From positions 1 through 36,580 of the forward strand of contig NZ_LIQZ01000250.1 in the NCBI RefSeq assembly GCF_001418655.1: a stretch of DNA of 36,580 nucleotides, read 5' to 3'. The number at the start of each line of letters is the position of its first letter. Position 1 is the stretch's first letter. The notes under the pieces are model-generated. The model had not been told where the DNA came from. It did not search any database and saw only the letters and a list, made by a program, of their open reading frames with translations. The position numbers were made by a program, and so were the translations under genes. Of this stretch, positions 8,123 through 15,949 are shown in pieces. This stretch comes from Streptomyces phaeochromogenes. GTDB lineage: Bacteria; Actinomycetota; Actinomycetes; Streptomycetales; Streptomycetaceae.

Positions 8123-9546
8123 TCCGACCCCGGATCCGACCCCGGATCCGACCCCGGGTCCGCTCCCGCGGCCGATGAGTCGTCGTACGAGGACGTGCCC
8201 TCGTCGAGCAGCGGCTCCTGCGACTTGAGGTGCGCCGGGGCCATCGCCCGCAGCGCGTGGTAGCCGATGATGACGACGAGCGTGCCGAGCGCGATGCCGC
8301 TCAGCGAGAACGTGTCGGTGAACTCCAGCGTGACGTTGCCGACGCCGATGATGATGCCCGCCGCGGCCGGCACCAGGTTCAGCGGATTGCGCAGGTCCAC
8401 CCCGGCGTTGAGCCAGATCTGCGCGCCCAGCAGGCCGATCATGCCGTACAGGATGACCGTGATCCCGCCGAGCACACCGCCCGGGATGGCGGCCACGATC
8501 GCGCCGAACTTCGGACAGAGGCCGAAGAGCAGCGCGAAGCCGGCGGCGGCCCAGTAGGCGGCCGTCGAGTAGACACGCGTCGCGGCCATCACGCCGATGT
8601 TCTCGGAGTACGTGGTGTTGGGCGGGCCGCCCACGGCGGTGGAGAGCATCGAGCCGACGCCGTCCGCGGAGATCGCCGTGCCCAGCTTGTCGTCGAGCGG
8701 GTCGCCGGTCATCTCGCCGACCGCCTTCACATGGCCCGCGTTCTCGGCGACCAGCGCGATGACGACGGGCAGCGCCACGAGGATCGCCGACCACTCGAAG
8801 GACGGGCCGTGGAAGTCCGGCAGCCCGATCCAGTCGGCCCGGCCCACGGCGGACAGGTCGAGCCGCCAGTGGTCGGTGAGCTTGCCGCTCGCGTCGACCG
8901 AGTGGATCCGCCCGAAGACGCGGTCGAAGACCCAGGAGATCCCGTACCCGAAGACCAGCCCGAGGAAGATCGCGATCCGTGACCAGAAACCGCGCAGGCA
9001 CACCACGGCCAGAGCGGTGAACACCATCACGAGCAGCGCCGTCCACTGGTCCTGCGGCCAGTACGTGGAGGCGGTGACCGGCGCCAGGTTGAAGCCGATC
9101 AGCATCACGACCGCGCCCGTGACGATCGGCGGCATAGCGGCGTGGATGATTCGCGCCCCGAACCGCTGCACCGCGAGACCGACGAGGAACAGCGCGACCC
9201 CGACCACGAAGACGGCACCCGTCACGGTGGCGCTGGTGCCGCCCTGCGCGCGGATCACCGCCGCGACGCCCACGAAGGACAGCGAGCAGCCCAGATAGCT
9301 GGGCACCCGGCCCCGGGTCGCGAGCAGGAAGATCACCGTCGCGACGCCCGACATCATGATCGCGAGGTTCGGGTCCAGACCCATCAGGACCGGCGCGACG
9401 AAGGACGCCCCGAACATCGCCACCACATGCTGGGCGCCGAGCCCGGCCGTACGCGGCCACGACAGCCGTTCGTCGGGGCGGACGACCGCCCCCGGCGCGG
9501 GCGTGCGCCCGTCACCGTGCAGCTTCCAGCGCACGCCGAGGTCCAT
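8104..9546 (-). CDS. NCS2 family uracil/xanthine permease
   Basis: A 480-residue membrane protein. It has the conserved Gln-His of the family (LGAQHVVAMFG), ENAGHVKAVGEMTG, and the strongly conserved GGPPNTTYSENIGVMAATRV block near residue 300, which is closest to uracil permeases (UraA type). Proton-coupled import of uracil or another nucleobase is expected. I chose the ATG at 9546; the open frame reaches 9729, but that extension runs through the palindromic operator at 9576-9607 and shows no domain. The C-terminal tail ends in Asp-Pro-Gly-Ser repeats encoded by a 12-bp DNA repeat, and the last 19 bases overlap the convergent GH6 gene. Confidence 0.85.
   Translation of the reverse strand: MDLGVRWKLHGDGRTPAPGAVVRPDERLSWPRTAGLGAQHVVAMFGASFVAPVLMGLDPNLAIMMSGVATVIFLLATRGRVPSYLGCSLSFVGVAAVIRAQGGTSATVTGAVFVVGVALFLVGLAVQRFGARIIHAAMPPIVTGAVVMLIGFNLAPVTASTYWPQDQWTALLVMVFTALAVVCLRGFWSRIAIFLGLVFGYGISWVFDRVFGRIHSVDASGKLTDHWRLDLSAVGRADWIGLPDFHGPSFEWSAILVALPVVIALVAENAGHVKAVGEMTGDPLDDKLGTAISADGVGSMLSTAVGGPPNTTYSENIGVMAATRVYSTAAYWAAAGFALLFGLCPKFGAIVAAIPGGVLGGITVILYGMIGLLGAQIWLNAGVDLRNPLNLVPAAAGIIIGVGNVTLEFTDTFSLSGIALGTLVVIIGYHALRAMAPAHLKSQEPLLDEGTSSYDDSSAAGADPGSDPGSDPGSDQRAKS
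8121..8156. repeat. 12-bp tandem repeat, three exact units
   Basis: GATCCGACCCCG occurs three times in tandem with a decayed fourth. It encodes the DPGS-type repeat near the C-terminus of the permease (minus strand) and begins within the stop codon of the convergent GH6 gene. Confidence 0.85.
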
Positions 9547-9575
9547 GGTGGGGTTCCGCTTTCTCTGTACGTCGA

Positions 9576-9607
9576 GATCTTGACGTCGATGGACCGACGT
9601 CAAGATC
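9576..9607. promoter_or_regulatory. Perfect 13-bp palindromic operator upstream of the permease
   Basis: GATCTTGACGTCG (9576-9588) and its exact reverse complement CGACGTCAAGATC (9595-9607) are separated by 6 bases. It lies 30-61 bases upstream of the permease ATG, over or next to its promoter, as expected of a repressor operator. TTGACGTC..GACGTCAA half-sites are reminiscent of MarR-family (UrtR/TamR-like, ligand-sensing) operators; no regulator gene adjoins it. Confidence 0.65.
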
Positions 9608-9658
9608 CGTAAGTGAAGATCAGCGCCATGGTAGGGCGGGGCGGGAAGAGCGACCGGT

Positions 9659-10873
9659 TCAGGGGCGGCGATCCGGAACCGGCGCGTCCGCCGGGCTGAC
9701 CTTCCCGCCCGCGGTGCGGCCACTGGCACGCAGTACGTTCGCGAACGAGGCGAGGCCGAGGGTCAGCACCGTCACGAGTACGAAGGACGTCACCAGGCTC
9801 GTCGCGTCCGCCACGGCCCCGATCGCGGACGGCGCGATCAGACCGGAGGTGTACGTGATGGTGGCGACGCCCGCGATGGCCTGGGACGGGTTGGGGCCGC
9901 TGCGACCGGCCGCCGCGAAGCAGAGCGGGACGACGACGGCGATGCCGAGGCCCAGCAGGGCGAAGCCGGCCATGGCCATCGGGGCGTTCTGGGCGACCAC
10001 GACGAGCAGTGCGCCGAGGGTCGCGAGGGCGCCGCTGACCCGTACCGTACGGACCGGGCCGAAGCGGTCCACCACCGCGTCGCCGGCGAACCGCGCGATC
10101 GCCATGGTGAGCGTGAAGCCCGTCGTGGAGGCTGCCGCGACCCCGGCCGAGCTGTCCAGGACGTCCCGCAGATACACCGCCGACCAGTCCAGGCTCGCCC
10201 CCTCCGCGAACACCGCGCAGAAGCCGATCGCGCCGATGAGCAGCGCCGACTTAGGAGGCAGCGCGAAGCGCGGGGGCGGTTCCTCGTCCTCGGTGGGACG
10301 CAGATCCAGCACCCACTGGCAGGCGGCCACGCCGATCAGCGTGAGCGCCACGGCGGCGAGCGCGTGGTGCAGACGCGCGTCCGAGCCCAGATGGGCGGCG
10401 ACGGTACCGGCCGCCGAGCCGACCAGGGCGCCCGCGCTCCACATCCCGTGCAGCCCGGACATGATCGACTTGTCGAGAAGGCTCTCGATCTCGACACCCA
10501 GGGCGTTCATCGCCACATCGGCCATGCCCGCCGTCGCGCCGTAGACGAAGAGGGCCATGCACAGGGTGACCAGGTTCGGCGCCAGTGCCGGGAGGGTGAG
10601 CGCGAGCGTCCACAGCGCTATCAGGCCGCGCAGGGCCGCGCGGGCGCCGAAGCGATGGCTGACGCTGCCCGCGAGCGGCATCGCGACGGACGCGCCGATC
10701 GCCGGGAACGCGAGCGCCAGGCCGAGCTGGCCCGCGCTCACGGAGGCGTGGTCCTGGATCCACGGCACGCGGGTCGCGAACGAACCGGTGACGGCACCGT
10801 GGACGGCGAACACCGTCGCCACGGCGTACCGGGAGCGCTTCACCTCACGCTGGTCGTAGACCACTTCACCCAT
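9659..10873 (-). CDS. MFS transporter, divergent from ROK repressor
   Basis: 404 residues with 12 likely membrane segments. It has an MFS loop 2-3 motif (GSVSHRFGARAALRG) and its second-half counterpart (GDAVVDRFGPVRTVRV). The ATG at 10873 is preceded by GGGAGGGG with 8 bases spacing; 45 further upstream codons lack a ribosome site and cross the shared operator. The gene faces away from a ROK-family regulator across 122 bases, a classic regulator-target pair, so a sugar or sugar-derivative substrate is plausible though not shown. Confidence 0.82.
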   Translation of the reverse strand: MGEVVYDQREVKRSRYAVATVFAVHGAVTGSFATRVPWIQDHASVSAGQLGLALAFPAIGASVAMPLAGSVSHRFGARAALRGLIALWTLALTLPALAPNLVTLCMALFVYGATAGMADVAMNALGVEIESLLDKSIMSGLHGMWSAGALVGSAAGTVAAHLGSDARLHHALAAVALTLIGVAACQWVLDLRPTEDEEPPPRFALPPKSALLIGAIGFCAVFAEGASLDWSAVYLRDVLDSSAGVAAASTTGFTLTMAIARFAGDAVVDRFGPVRTVRVSGALATLGALLVVVAQNAPMAMAGFALLGLGIAVVVPLCFAAAGRSGPNPSQAIAGVATITYTSGLIAPSAIGAVADATSLVTSFVLVTVLTLGLASFANVLRASGRTAGGKVSPADAPVPDRRP

Positions 10874-10917
10874 TTTCCCGGCCCCTCCCTGTCCTCGCCC
10901 CACTGTGCCGCCGTAAA

Positions 10918-10940
10918 CTATCAGGCACCCTGCCTGATAG
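10918..10940. promoter_or_regulatory. Perfect 10-bp palindrome between MFS and ROK genes
   Basis: CTATCAGGCA (10918-10927), CCC, TGCCTGATAG (10931-10940). It is centred in the 122-base divergent gap, 45 bases from the MFS start and 56 from the ROK start, and so is positioned to repress both promoters. It is the best candidate operator for the ROK protein. Confidence 0.7.
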
Positions 10941-10995
10941 ATAGACGGTATTGGGCCCTGCCGCCCCGGCGCCCCCGATCTGGAAGGATCCCGGC

Positions 10996-12195
10996 ATGCC
11001 CGCATCACCGAGCACCGCCCGGGCCATCAACGACCGGCTCGCCCTGCGCCTCCTCCAGCAGGAAGGCCCTTTGACGGCAGGGCAGTTGAAACAGCTCACC
11101 GGCCTGTCCCGGCCCTCCGTCGCAGACCTGGTGGAACGCCTCGCCGCGGCCGGACTCATAGGCGTCGTGGGGGAGTCGGGCGAACAGCGACGCGGCCCGA
11201 ACGCCCGGCTGTACGGGATCGTCGCCGACCGCGCCCACCTGGCCGCACTGGACGTACGGACCGAGGGCGTGGCCGTCCTCGTGTCGGACCTGCTGGGCTC
11301 GGTGCTGGCCGAGGCGTCGGTGCCGATCGGCGACGGCACGGACACCGGGCCCGCCGTCGAGCAGGCGGTCACCCTGGTCGAACGTACGGCCAAGGAGGCG
11401 GGCGTCGAGCGGCTGCACACCATCGGCGTCGGAGCCCCCGGGCTGATCGACCCCTCCACCGGCGAACTCCGCGACTCCTCGGGCCTGCCCGAATGGCACC
11501 GCCGCCTCGCCGCGGCGTTGCAGGAGCGACTCCCGGCGCGCGTCCTGGTGGAGAACGAGACCAACCTCGCCGCGCTGGCCGAGCAGCGCGACGGGGCCGC
11601 TCAGGATCGCGACACCTTCGTCCTGCTCTGGCTCGGCCACGGCATCGGCGCGGCCGTCGTCCTCGACGGCGCCCTGCGCCGGGGTGCCTCCGGCGGTACG
11701 GGCGAGATCGGCTTCCTGCCGGTGCCGGGAACGAGCGCCATGCCGTCCGCGACGGACTGCGAGGGCGGCTTCCACTCCCTCGCGGGCGCCGCCGCGATCA
11801 CCGAACTGGCGGGGCGCTACGGGATCGTGGCGCCCGCCGCACCGCACGAACCGTATGCGGCGGCGCTGGTGCGGGAGGCCGTGGCGCGGGTCGAGGCCGA
11901 CGCCGGGGACCCCCTGGCCTCGGGCTTCCTCGACATGCTCGCCGAACGCGTCGCCCTCGGTGCCGCGTCCGTCGTCGCCGTTCTGGACCCGGGGTGCCTG
12001 GTCCTTGCCGGCGAGATCGGCGGGGCGGGCGGCGAGGTGCTGGCCGCCCGCGTCCAGGACCGGGTCGGCCGAATGTCGCCGCTGCCCACCGAGGTGCGGG
12101 CCGGCACCCTGGGCGGCGGCGCCGTGCTCCGCGGGGCGCTGCTGATGGCGCGGGACGGGGCCCAGGACGAGCTGTTCGCGCCTCCGGAGAGGTGA
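10996..12195 (+). CDS. ROK family transcriptional repressor with degenerate kinase motifs
   Basis: 399 residues. The N-terminal winged helix (about 10-65: LLQQEGPLTAGQLKQLTGLS, then RPSVADLVERL) is followed by a sugar-kinase-like ROK fold. The start ATG follows GGAAGGA. Several usual ROK landmarks are altered. The catalytic Asp of the ENDAN motif is Glu here (ENETNLAALAE). The His of the GxAGEIGH motif is Phe (GTGEIGF). The zinc-binding CxCGxxGCxE cluster is replaced by DCEGGFHS. It therefore probably senses a ligand without phosphorylating it. Repression of itself and the divergent MFS gene through the palindrome at 10918-10940 is inferred. Confidence 0.85.
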   Translation: MPASPSTARAINDRLALRLLQQEGPLTAGQLKQLTGLSRPSVADLVERLAAAGLIGVVGESGEQRRGPNARLYGIVADRAHLAALDVRTEGVAVLVSDLLGSVLAEASVPIGDGTDTGPAVEQAVTLVERTAKEAGVERLHTIGVGAPGLIDPSTGELRDSSGLPEWHRRLAAALQERLPARVLVENETNLAALAEQRDGAAQDRDTFVLLWLGHGIGAAVVLDGALRRGASGGTGEIGFLPVPGTSAMPSATDCEGGFHSLAGAAAITELAGRYGIVAPAAPHEPYAAALVREAVARVEADAGDPLASGFLDMLAERVALGAASVVAVLDPGCLVLAGEIGGAGGEVLAARVQDRVGRMSPLPTEVRAGTLGGGAVLRGALLMARDGAQDELFAPPER

Positions 12196-12268
12196 CGCCC
12201 GCCTCCGGAGGGGCGGCGCCCGGTTCCCGAGAGGTGGCGGGCGGAACGGTCGATGTCCGGGAAACGGA

Positions 12269-12311
12269 GACCCGGCGGCGGGGCAAGGGCCTCCGTCACC
12301 GCCGCCGGGTC
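12269..12311. terminator. Perfect 13-bp hairpin
   Basis: GACCCGGCGGCGG (12269-12281) pairs exactly with CCGCCGCCGGGTC (12299-12311) over a 17-base loop. It lies 74 bases after the ROK stop and about 50 bases downstream, on the minus strand, of the start site predicted for the orphan chitinase-type promoter, so it could end transcripts from both sides. No T-run follows, as is usual in Streptomyces. Confidence 0.75.
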
Positions 12312-12365
12312 GTTCTGGGGGCGGGCCGGCGAACGCGGAGCCCGTAAAGGCGTCGGTGAACGCAG

Positions 12366-12408
12366 ACCCTAAAGAGGACTAGACCAAAGCGTCAATAGGT
12401 ATGGACCA
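12366..12408 (-). promoter_or_regulatory. Orphan chitinase-type promoter with DasR-like repeats (no chitinase downstream)
   Basis: Read on the minus strand: repeat TGGTCCATACCT (12408-12397), -35 TTGACG (12395-12390), repeat TGGTCTAGTCCT (12386-12375), -10 TAGGGT (12371-12366), with an 18-base spacer. The two 12-bp repeats match at 9 of 12 positions and start 22 bases apart. The layout, the 18-base spacer, the 22-base pitch and a shared 13-mer (GAGGACTAGACCA on the plus strand) are the same as in the promoter of the GH18 chitinase at 27.4 kb. Paired 12-bp repeats of this kind mark Streptomyces chitinase promoters and overlap DasR sites (dre). Downstream on the minus strand there is no chitinase, only 55 bases and then the hairpin at 12269-12311. 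Confidence 0.72.
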
Positions 12409-12551
12409 ATAGTAAGCTGCTGTGTCTGAAAGGTAGTTGGTCCGCCACGAGTGTCCCGTGAAGTCCATCGGCACACCCTGTGAGGCAGCCCACAACATTC
12501 GCCCGCATGGGCGTCGATCAGGCGTGGCACACTGAGTCTGTACCAGAAGCA

Positions 12552-12678
12552 GCGCACTCCGGGGTCGGTGAAAGTCCGAACCGGCGGTTACAGTCCGCGA
12601 CCCGGTCGCTTCCAGCGGCCGGTTGACCAGGTGAAATTCCTGGACCGACGGTTAAAGTCCGGATGGGAGGCAGTGCGC
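12552..12678 (+). promoter_or_regulatory. FMN riboswitch (RFN element)
   Basis: Canonical RFN blocks are present: GGTGAAAGTCCGAACCGGCGG and AGTCCGCGAC early, then GGTGAAATTCCTGGACCGACG and TTAAAGTCCGGATGGGAG. The P1 stem closes with GCGCACT (12552-12558) against AGTGCGC (12672-12678). It precedes riboflavin synthase by 154 bases and should shut down the rib operon when FMN is abundant. Confidence 0.95.
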
Positions 12679-12706
12679 GGCGGGCGGGCATTCGTGCGCG
12701 CCGCCG
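12678..12706 (+). terminator. Expression-platform hairpin after the FMN riboswitch
   Basis: An imperfect GC stem (CGGCGGGCGGGCA against TGCGCGCCGCCG) is capped by TTCG and followed by TCTGTTTC. Its left arm abuts the 3' strand of riboswitch P1, as expected if ligand binding decides whether it forms. It may be a terminator; a translational mechanism is not excluded. From 12707 to the ribosome site near 12815 I see nothing else. Confidence 0.5.
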
Positions 12707-12832
12707 TCTGTTTCGACGTGTTCTACGGGCACGTCCTACGCGGCGTCGCCCCCGGTGTTCCCGTTCGTTTCACATCTGTCGTCATCGACAGGCCCCGGAG
12801 TCCGTGCCCTATGAGGCAGGAGGACCCGGGAA

Positions 12833-13468
12833 GTGTTCACCGGAATCGTTGAAGAGCTGGGTGAAGTCACCGCCGTCGAGAACCTCGGCGACGCCTCACG
12901 TTTCCGACTCCGTGGCCCTGTGGTCACCGAAGGTGCACGCCACGGGGACTCCATCGCCGTCAACGGCGTATGTCTGACGGTCGTCGAGCACGAGGGCGAC
13001 GAGTTCACCGCCGACGTGATGGCGGAGACCCTGGACCGCTCCAGCCTCGGCGTCCTCGCCGCAGGCTCCCGCGTCAACCTCGAACGCCCCATGGCGGTGG
13101 GCGAGCGCCTCGGCGGGCACATCGTGCAGGGCCATGTGGACGGCACGGGCGAGGTCATCGAGCGCAAGCCGTCCGAGAACTGGGAGATCGTGAAGATCTC
13201 CCTCCCCGCGGACCTCACGCGCTATGTCGTCGAGAAGGGCTCCATCACCGTCGACGGCATCAGCCTGACCGTCGTCGAGGCGGGCCCCGACTTCTTCACC
13301 GTCAGCCTCATCCCGACCACCCTCGACCTGACCACCCTCGGCCTCAAGCAGCCCGGCGACCCGGTCAACCTTGAGGTCGACGTGATCGCCAAGTACGTCG
13401 AGCGGCTGCTCGGCGCACGGGGAGAGCAGTCGGCCGCGCTGCCCGGCACCCAGGGAGCGACGCCGTGA
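12833..13468 (+). CDS. ribE: Riboflavin synthase
   Basis: 211 residues, the usual length. It begins MFTGIVEELGEV, the family N-terminus, and has the internal duplication of two lumazine-binding barrels (NGVCLTVVE in the first, DGISLTVVE in the second). It dismutates two 6,7-dimethyl-8-ribityllumazine molecules to riboflavin and the pyrimidine precursor. A GTG start follows AGGAGG. It is the first gene behind the FMN riboswitch; its stop overlaps the next start by four bases (GTGA), indicating translational coupling with ribM. Confidence 0.97.
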   Translation: MFTGIVEELGEVTAVENLGDASRFRLRGPVVTEGARHGDSIAVNGVCLTVVEHEGDEFTADVMAETLDRSSLGVLAAGSRVNLERPMAVGERLGGHIVQGHVDGTGEVIERKPSENWEIVKISLPADLTRYVVEKGSITVDGISLTVVEAGPDFFTVSLIPTTLDLTTLGLKQPGDPVNLEVDVIAKYVERLLGARGEQSAALPGTQGATP

Positions 13469-14109
13469 ACTGGCTCAACTCCGAGGCGTTCACGCTCTTC
13501 GGCCAGCACATCAAGTGGGCCGACATGATCGGCAACGTGATCGGTCTCATCGGCCTCGCCCTCGGCTGGCGGCGGTCCATCTGGACCTGGCCCGTCCAGT
13601 TCCTGTCCGGCGCCATCCTCCTCGTGGCGTTCGCCACCGCCCACCTGTCCGGCAGCGCCGGGAAGCAGCTGGTGGTCATGGCCGTCGCGCTGTGGGGCTG
13701 GTGGCAGTGGAACCGCGGCAAGGGCGGCGCGCAGGACGGCTCCATCGCCGTCCGCTTCGCCACCTGGCGCGAGCGCGGGTACCTCCTCGGTGCCGCGGCC
13801 GTCGGCACCCTCGCGGTCGGCAGCCTGTTCACCGCGTACCCGACGTTGTCCTGGGACCCCTGGCCGGACGCGTACATCTTCGTCGGCACGGTCGTCGCGA
13901 TGTACGCCCAGGCGCGCGGCATGGTCGAGTTCTGGTTCGCCTGGCTGCTCGTCGACCTGGTGGGCGTGCCACTGAACTTCGCCAACGGCTTCGCATTCTC
14001 CGGATTCGTCTACATCATCTACGGCGCGCTCGTCCTGTGGGGCATGCGCGACTGGTGGCTGCGCTCCCGCAAGGCCGGGCAGCCCTTCCTGGAAGGAGCC
14101 CCGGCATGA
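13465..14109 (+). CDS. ribM: PnuC-family riboflavin transporter RibM
   Basis: 214 residues with about six to seven membrane helices and Trp-rich ends (GLALGWRRSIWTWPVQF, WGWWQWNR), as in PnuC-fold vitamin transporters. Location inside an FMN-riboswitch operon between ribE and ribBA matches the ribE-M-A-B-H clusters known from Streptomyces davawensis, where RibM takes up riboflavin (and roseoflavin). By fold alone it could be a nicotinamide riboside transporter; the operon makes riboflavin far more likely. Four-base overlaps on both sides (GTGA, ATGA) couple its translation to the neighbours. Confidence 0.88.
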   Translation: MNWLNSEAFTLFGQHIKWADMIGNVIGLIGLALGWRRSIWTWPVQFLSGAILLVAFATAHLSGSAGKQLVVMAVALWGWWQWNRGKGGAQDGSIAVRFATWRERGYLLGAAAVGTLAVGSLFTAYPTLSWDPWPDAYIFVGTVVAMYAQARGMVEFWFAWLLVDLVGVPLNFANGFAFSGFVYIIYGALVLWGMRDWWLRSRKAGQPFLEGAPA

Positions 14110-15404
14110 CAACCGCGCCGGTTTGGTACAGCACAGGCCACGATCAGGACGCCTCGGACTTCGCGCTCGACCCCGTGGAGCAGGCCATCGCCGACATCGC
14201 GGCGGGCCGCCCGGTGGTGGTCGTCGACGACGAGGACCGGGAGAACGAGGGCGACCTCGTCATCGCCGCCGAGAAGGCGACCCCCGAGATCATCGCCTTC
14301 ATGATGAGCGAGTGCCGCGGTCTGATCTGCGCACCCATGGAGGGTGACGAGCTCGACCGCCTCCGGCTCCCGCAGATGGTCGAGAACAACACCGAGTCGA
14401 TGCGCACCGCGTTCACGGTCTCCGTCGACGCGGGACCCGCGTACGGCGTGACCACCGGCATCTCCGCCGCCGACCGCGCCACCACGCTCCAGCTGCTGGC
14501 CGGCGGCGAGGCGCAGGCGAGCGACCTCGTGCGCCCGGGCCACATCTTCCCGCTGCGCGCCAAGCCCGGCGGCGTCCTGACCCGCAACGGCCACACCGAG
14601 GCCGCCGTCGACCTCGCCCGGCTCGCGGGGCTGCGCCCGGCCGGCGCCATCGTCGAGATCGCGGGCGAGGACGGCAGGATGCTGCGGCTGCCCGAGCTGA
14701 TCCCGTTCGCCCGCAAGCACGGCCTGACGATCATCTCCATCGAGGACCTGATCGCCTACCGCCGCACCGCCGAGCCCACCGTCCGCCGCGAGGCCGAGAC
14801 CCAACTGCCCACCGCCTTCGGTGAGTTCACGGCATTCGGCTACCGCTCCATCGTGGACGGCGTCGAGCACGTCGCCCTCGTGCACGGCGAGATCGGCGAC
14901 GGCGAGGACGTCCTCGTCCGCGTCCACTCCGAATGCCTCACCGGCGACATCTTCCACTCGCTGCGCTGCGACTGCGGCCCCCAGCTCGAAGCCTCCCTGG
15001 AGCGCATCCAGGCCGAGGGCCGCGGCATCGTCGTCTACCTCCGCGGCCACGAGGGGCGCGGCATCGGGCTCCTGTCCAAGCTTCGCGCGTACGAACTGCA
15101 GGAGCAGGGTCACGACACCCTCGACGCCAACCTGGAGCTCGGCCTGCCCGCCGACGCCCGGGACTACGCGGCAGGGGCGCAGATCCTGGAGGACCTCGGC
15201 GTGCGCAGCCTGCGCCTGATGACCAACAACCCCGAGAAGACCGACGCGCTCGTCCGCCACGGCCTCAAGGTCAACCACCGCGAGCCGATGCCCGTACAGG
15301 CGGGCGAGCACAACCTCCGGTATCTGCGCACCAAGCGGGACCGGATGGGGCACGACCTGCCCTGGCTGGACACGACCACCGTGTCCGCCTGCGGCAACCA
15401 GTAA
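14106..15404 (+). CDS. ribBA: Bifunctional 3,4-dihydroxy-2-butanone-4-phosphate synthase / GTP cyclohydrolase II
   Basis: 432 residues. The N-terminal DHBP synthase half (about 20-225) has DDEDRENEGDL metal and substrate residues, RPGHIFPLRA and RNGHTEAAVDL. The C-terminal GTP cyclohydrolase II half (about 235-415) has the zinc cysteines HSECLTGDIFHSLRCDCG and the RGHEGRGIGL motif. Both entry reactions of riboflavin synthesis therefore sit on one chain. The ATG at 14106 overlaps the ribM stop (ATGA); the upstream open frame is in the shadow of ribM. Both active sites look intact. Confidence 0.96.
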   Translation: MTTAPVWYSTGHDQDASDFALDPVEQAIADIAAGRPVVVVDDEDRENEGDLVIAAEKATPEIIAFMMSECRGLICAPMEGDELDRLRLPQMVENNTESMRTAFTVSVDAGPAYGVTTGISAADRATTLQLLAGGEAQASDLVRPGHIFPLRAKPGGVLTRNGHTEAAVDLARLAGLRPAGAIVEIAGEDGRMLRLPELIPFARKHGLTIISIEDLIAYRRTAEPTVRREAETQLPTAFGEFTAFGYRSIVDGVEHVALVHGEIGDGEDVLVRVHSECLTGDIFHSLRCDCGPQLEASLERIQAEGRGIVVYLRGHEGRGIGLLSKLRAYELQEQGHDTLDANLELGLPADARDYAAGAQILEDLGVRSLRLMTNNPEKTDALVRHGLKVNHREPMPVQAGEHNLRYLRTKRDRMGHDLPWLDTTTVSACGNQ

Positions 15405-15429
15405 CGGAAAAGTACGAGGAGACACACAC

Positions 15430-15915
15430 GTGAGCGGCAAGGGTGCACCCGAACTGTCCGTACGCAACTGCAGCGACCTCAGGGTCGCCGTCATCGCGGC
15501 GCAGTGGCACGAGAAGGTGATGGACGGTCTCGTCGACGGCGCACTGCGCGCCCTGCACGAGCTGGGAATCGACGAGCCGACCCTCCTGAGGGTCCCCGGC
15601 AGCTTCGAGCTGCCGGTCGTCGCGAAGGTCCTCGCGGGCCGCGGGTACGACGCGATCGTCGCGCTCGGCGTCGTCATCCGCGGCGGCACCCCCCACTTCG
15701 AGTACGTGTGCCAGGGCGTCACCCAGGGCCTCACCCAGGTCTCGATCGACACCGGAGTGCCCATCGGCTTCGGCGTGCTGACCTGCGACACCGAGGAACA
15801 GGCCCTGGACCGCGCGGGCATCGAGGGCTCGAACGAGGACAAGGGGCACGAGGCGGTGACGGCCGCCGTGGCGACGGCGGCCACCCTCCGCTCAGTATCC
15901 GAACCCTGGCGCTGA
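15430..15915 (+). CDS. ribH: 6,7-dimethyl-8-ribityllumazine synthase
   Basis: 161 residues. Conserved motifs: VIAAQWHEKVMDGLVDGA, VPGSFELP, ALGVVIRGGTPHFEYVC with the catalytic-region His, and the end of the fold near EDKGHEAVTAAV. A GTG start has GAGGAG 7 bases upstream. The enzyme joins the RibA-derived pyrimidine and the RibB-derived butanone phosphate, supplying the RibE substrate, and usually forms icosahedral or pentameric shells. It is the last riboflavin gene of the operon, 25 bases after ribBA. Confidence 0.96.
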   Translation: MSGKGAPELSVRNCSDLRVAVIAAQWHEKVMDGLVDGALRALHELGIDEPTLLRVPGSFELPVVAKVLAGRGYDAIVALGVVIRGGTPHFEYVCQGVTQGLTQVSIDTGVPIGFGVLTCDTEEQALDRAGIEGSNEDKGHEAVTAAVATAATLRSVSEPWR

Positions 15916-15933
15916 GCGAACGGCGGTTGCGCG

Positions 15934-15939
15934 TAGGGT
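15934..15939 (+). promoter_or_regulatory. Candidate -10 box for near-leaderless hisE transcript
   Basis: TAGGGT (TANNNT) ends 10 bases before the hisE ATG, and the intervening GGGCAGCACC has no convincing ribosome site. This is the spacing seen at Streptomyces leaderless or near-leaderless starts, so hisE may have its own promoter inside the rib-his block. No clear -35. Confidence 0.35.
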
Positions 15940-15949
15940 GGGCAGCACC

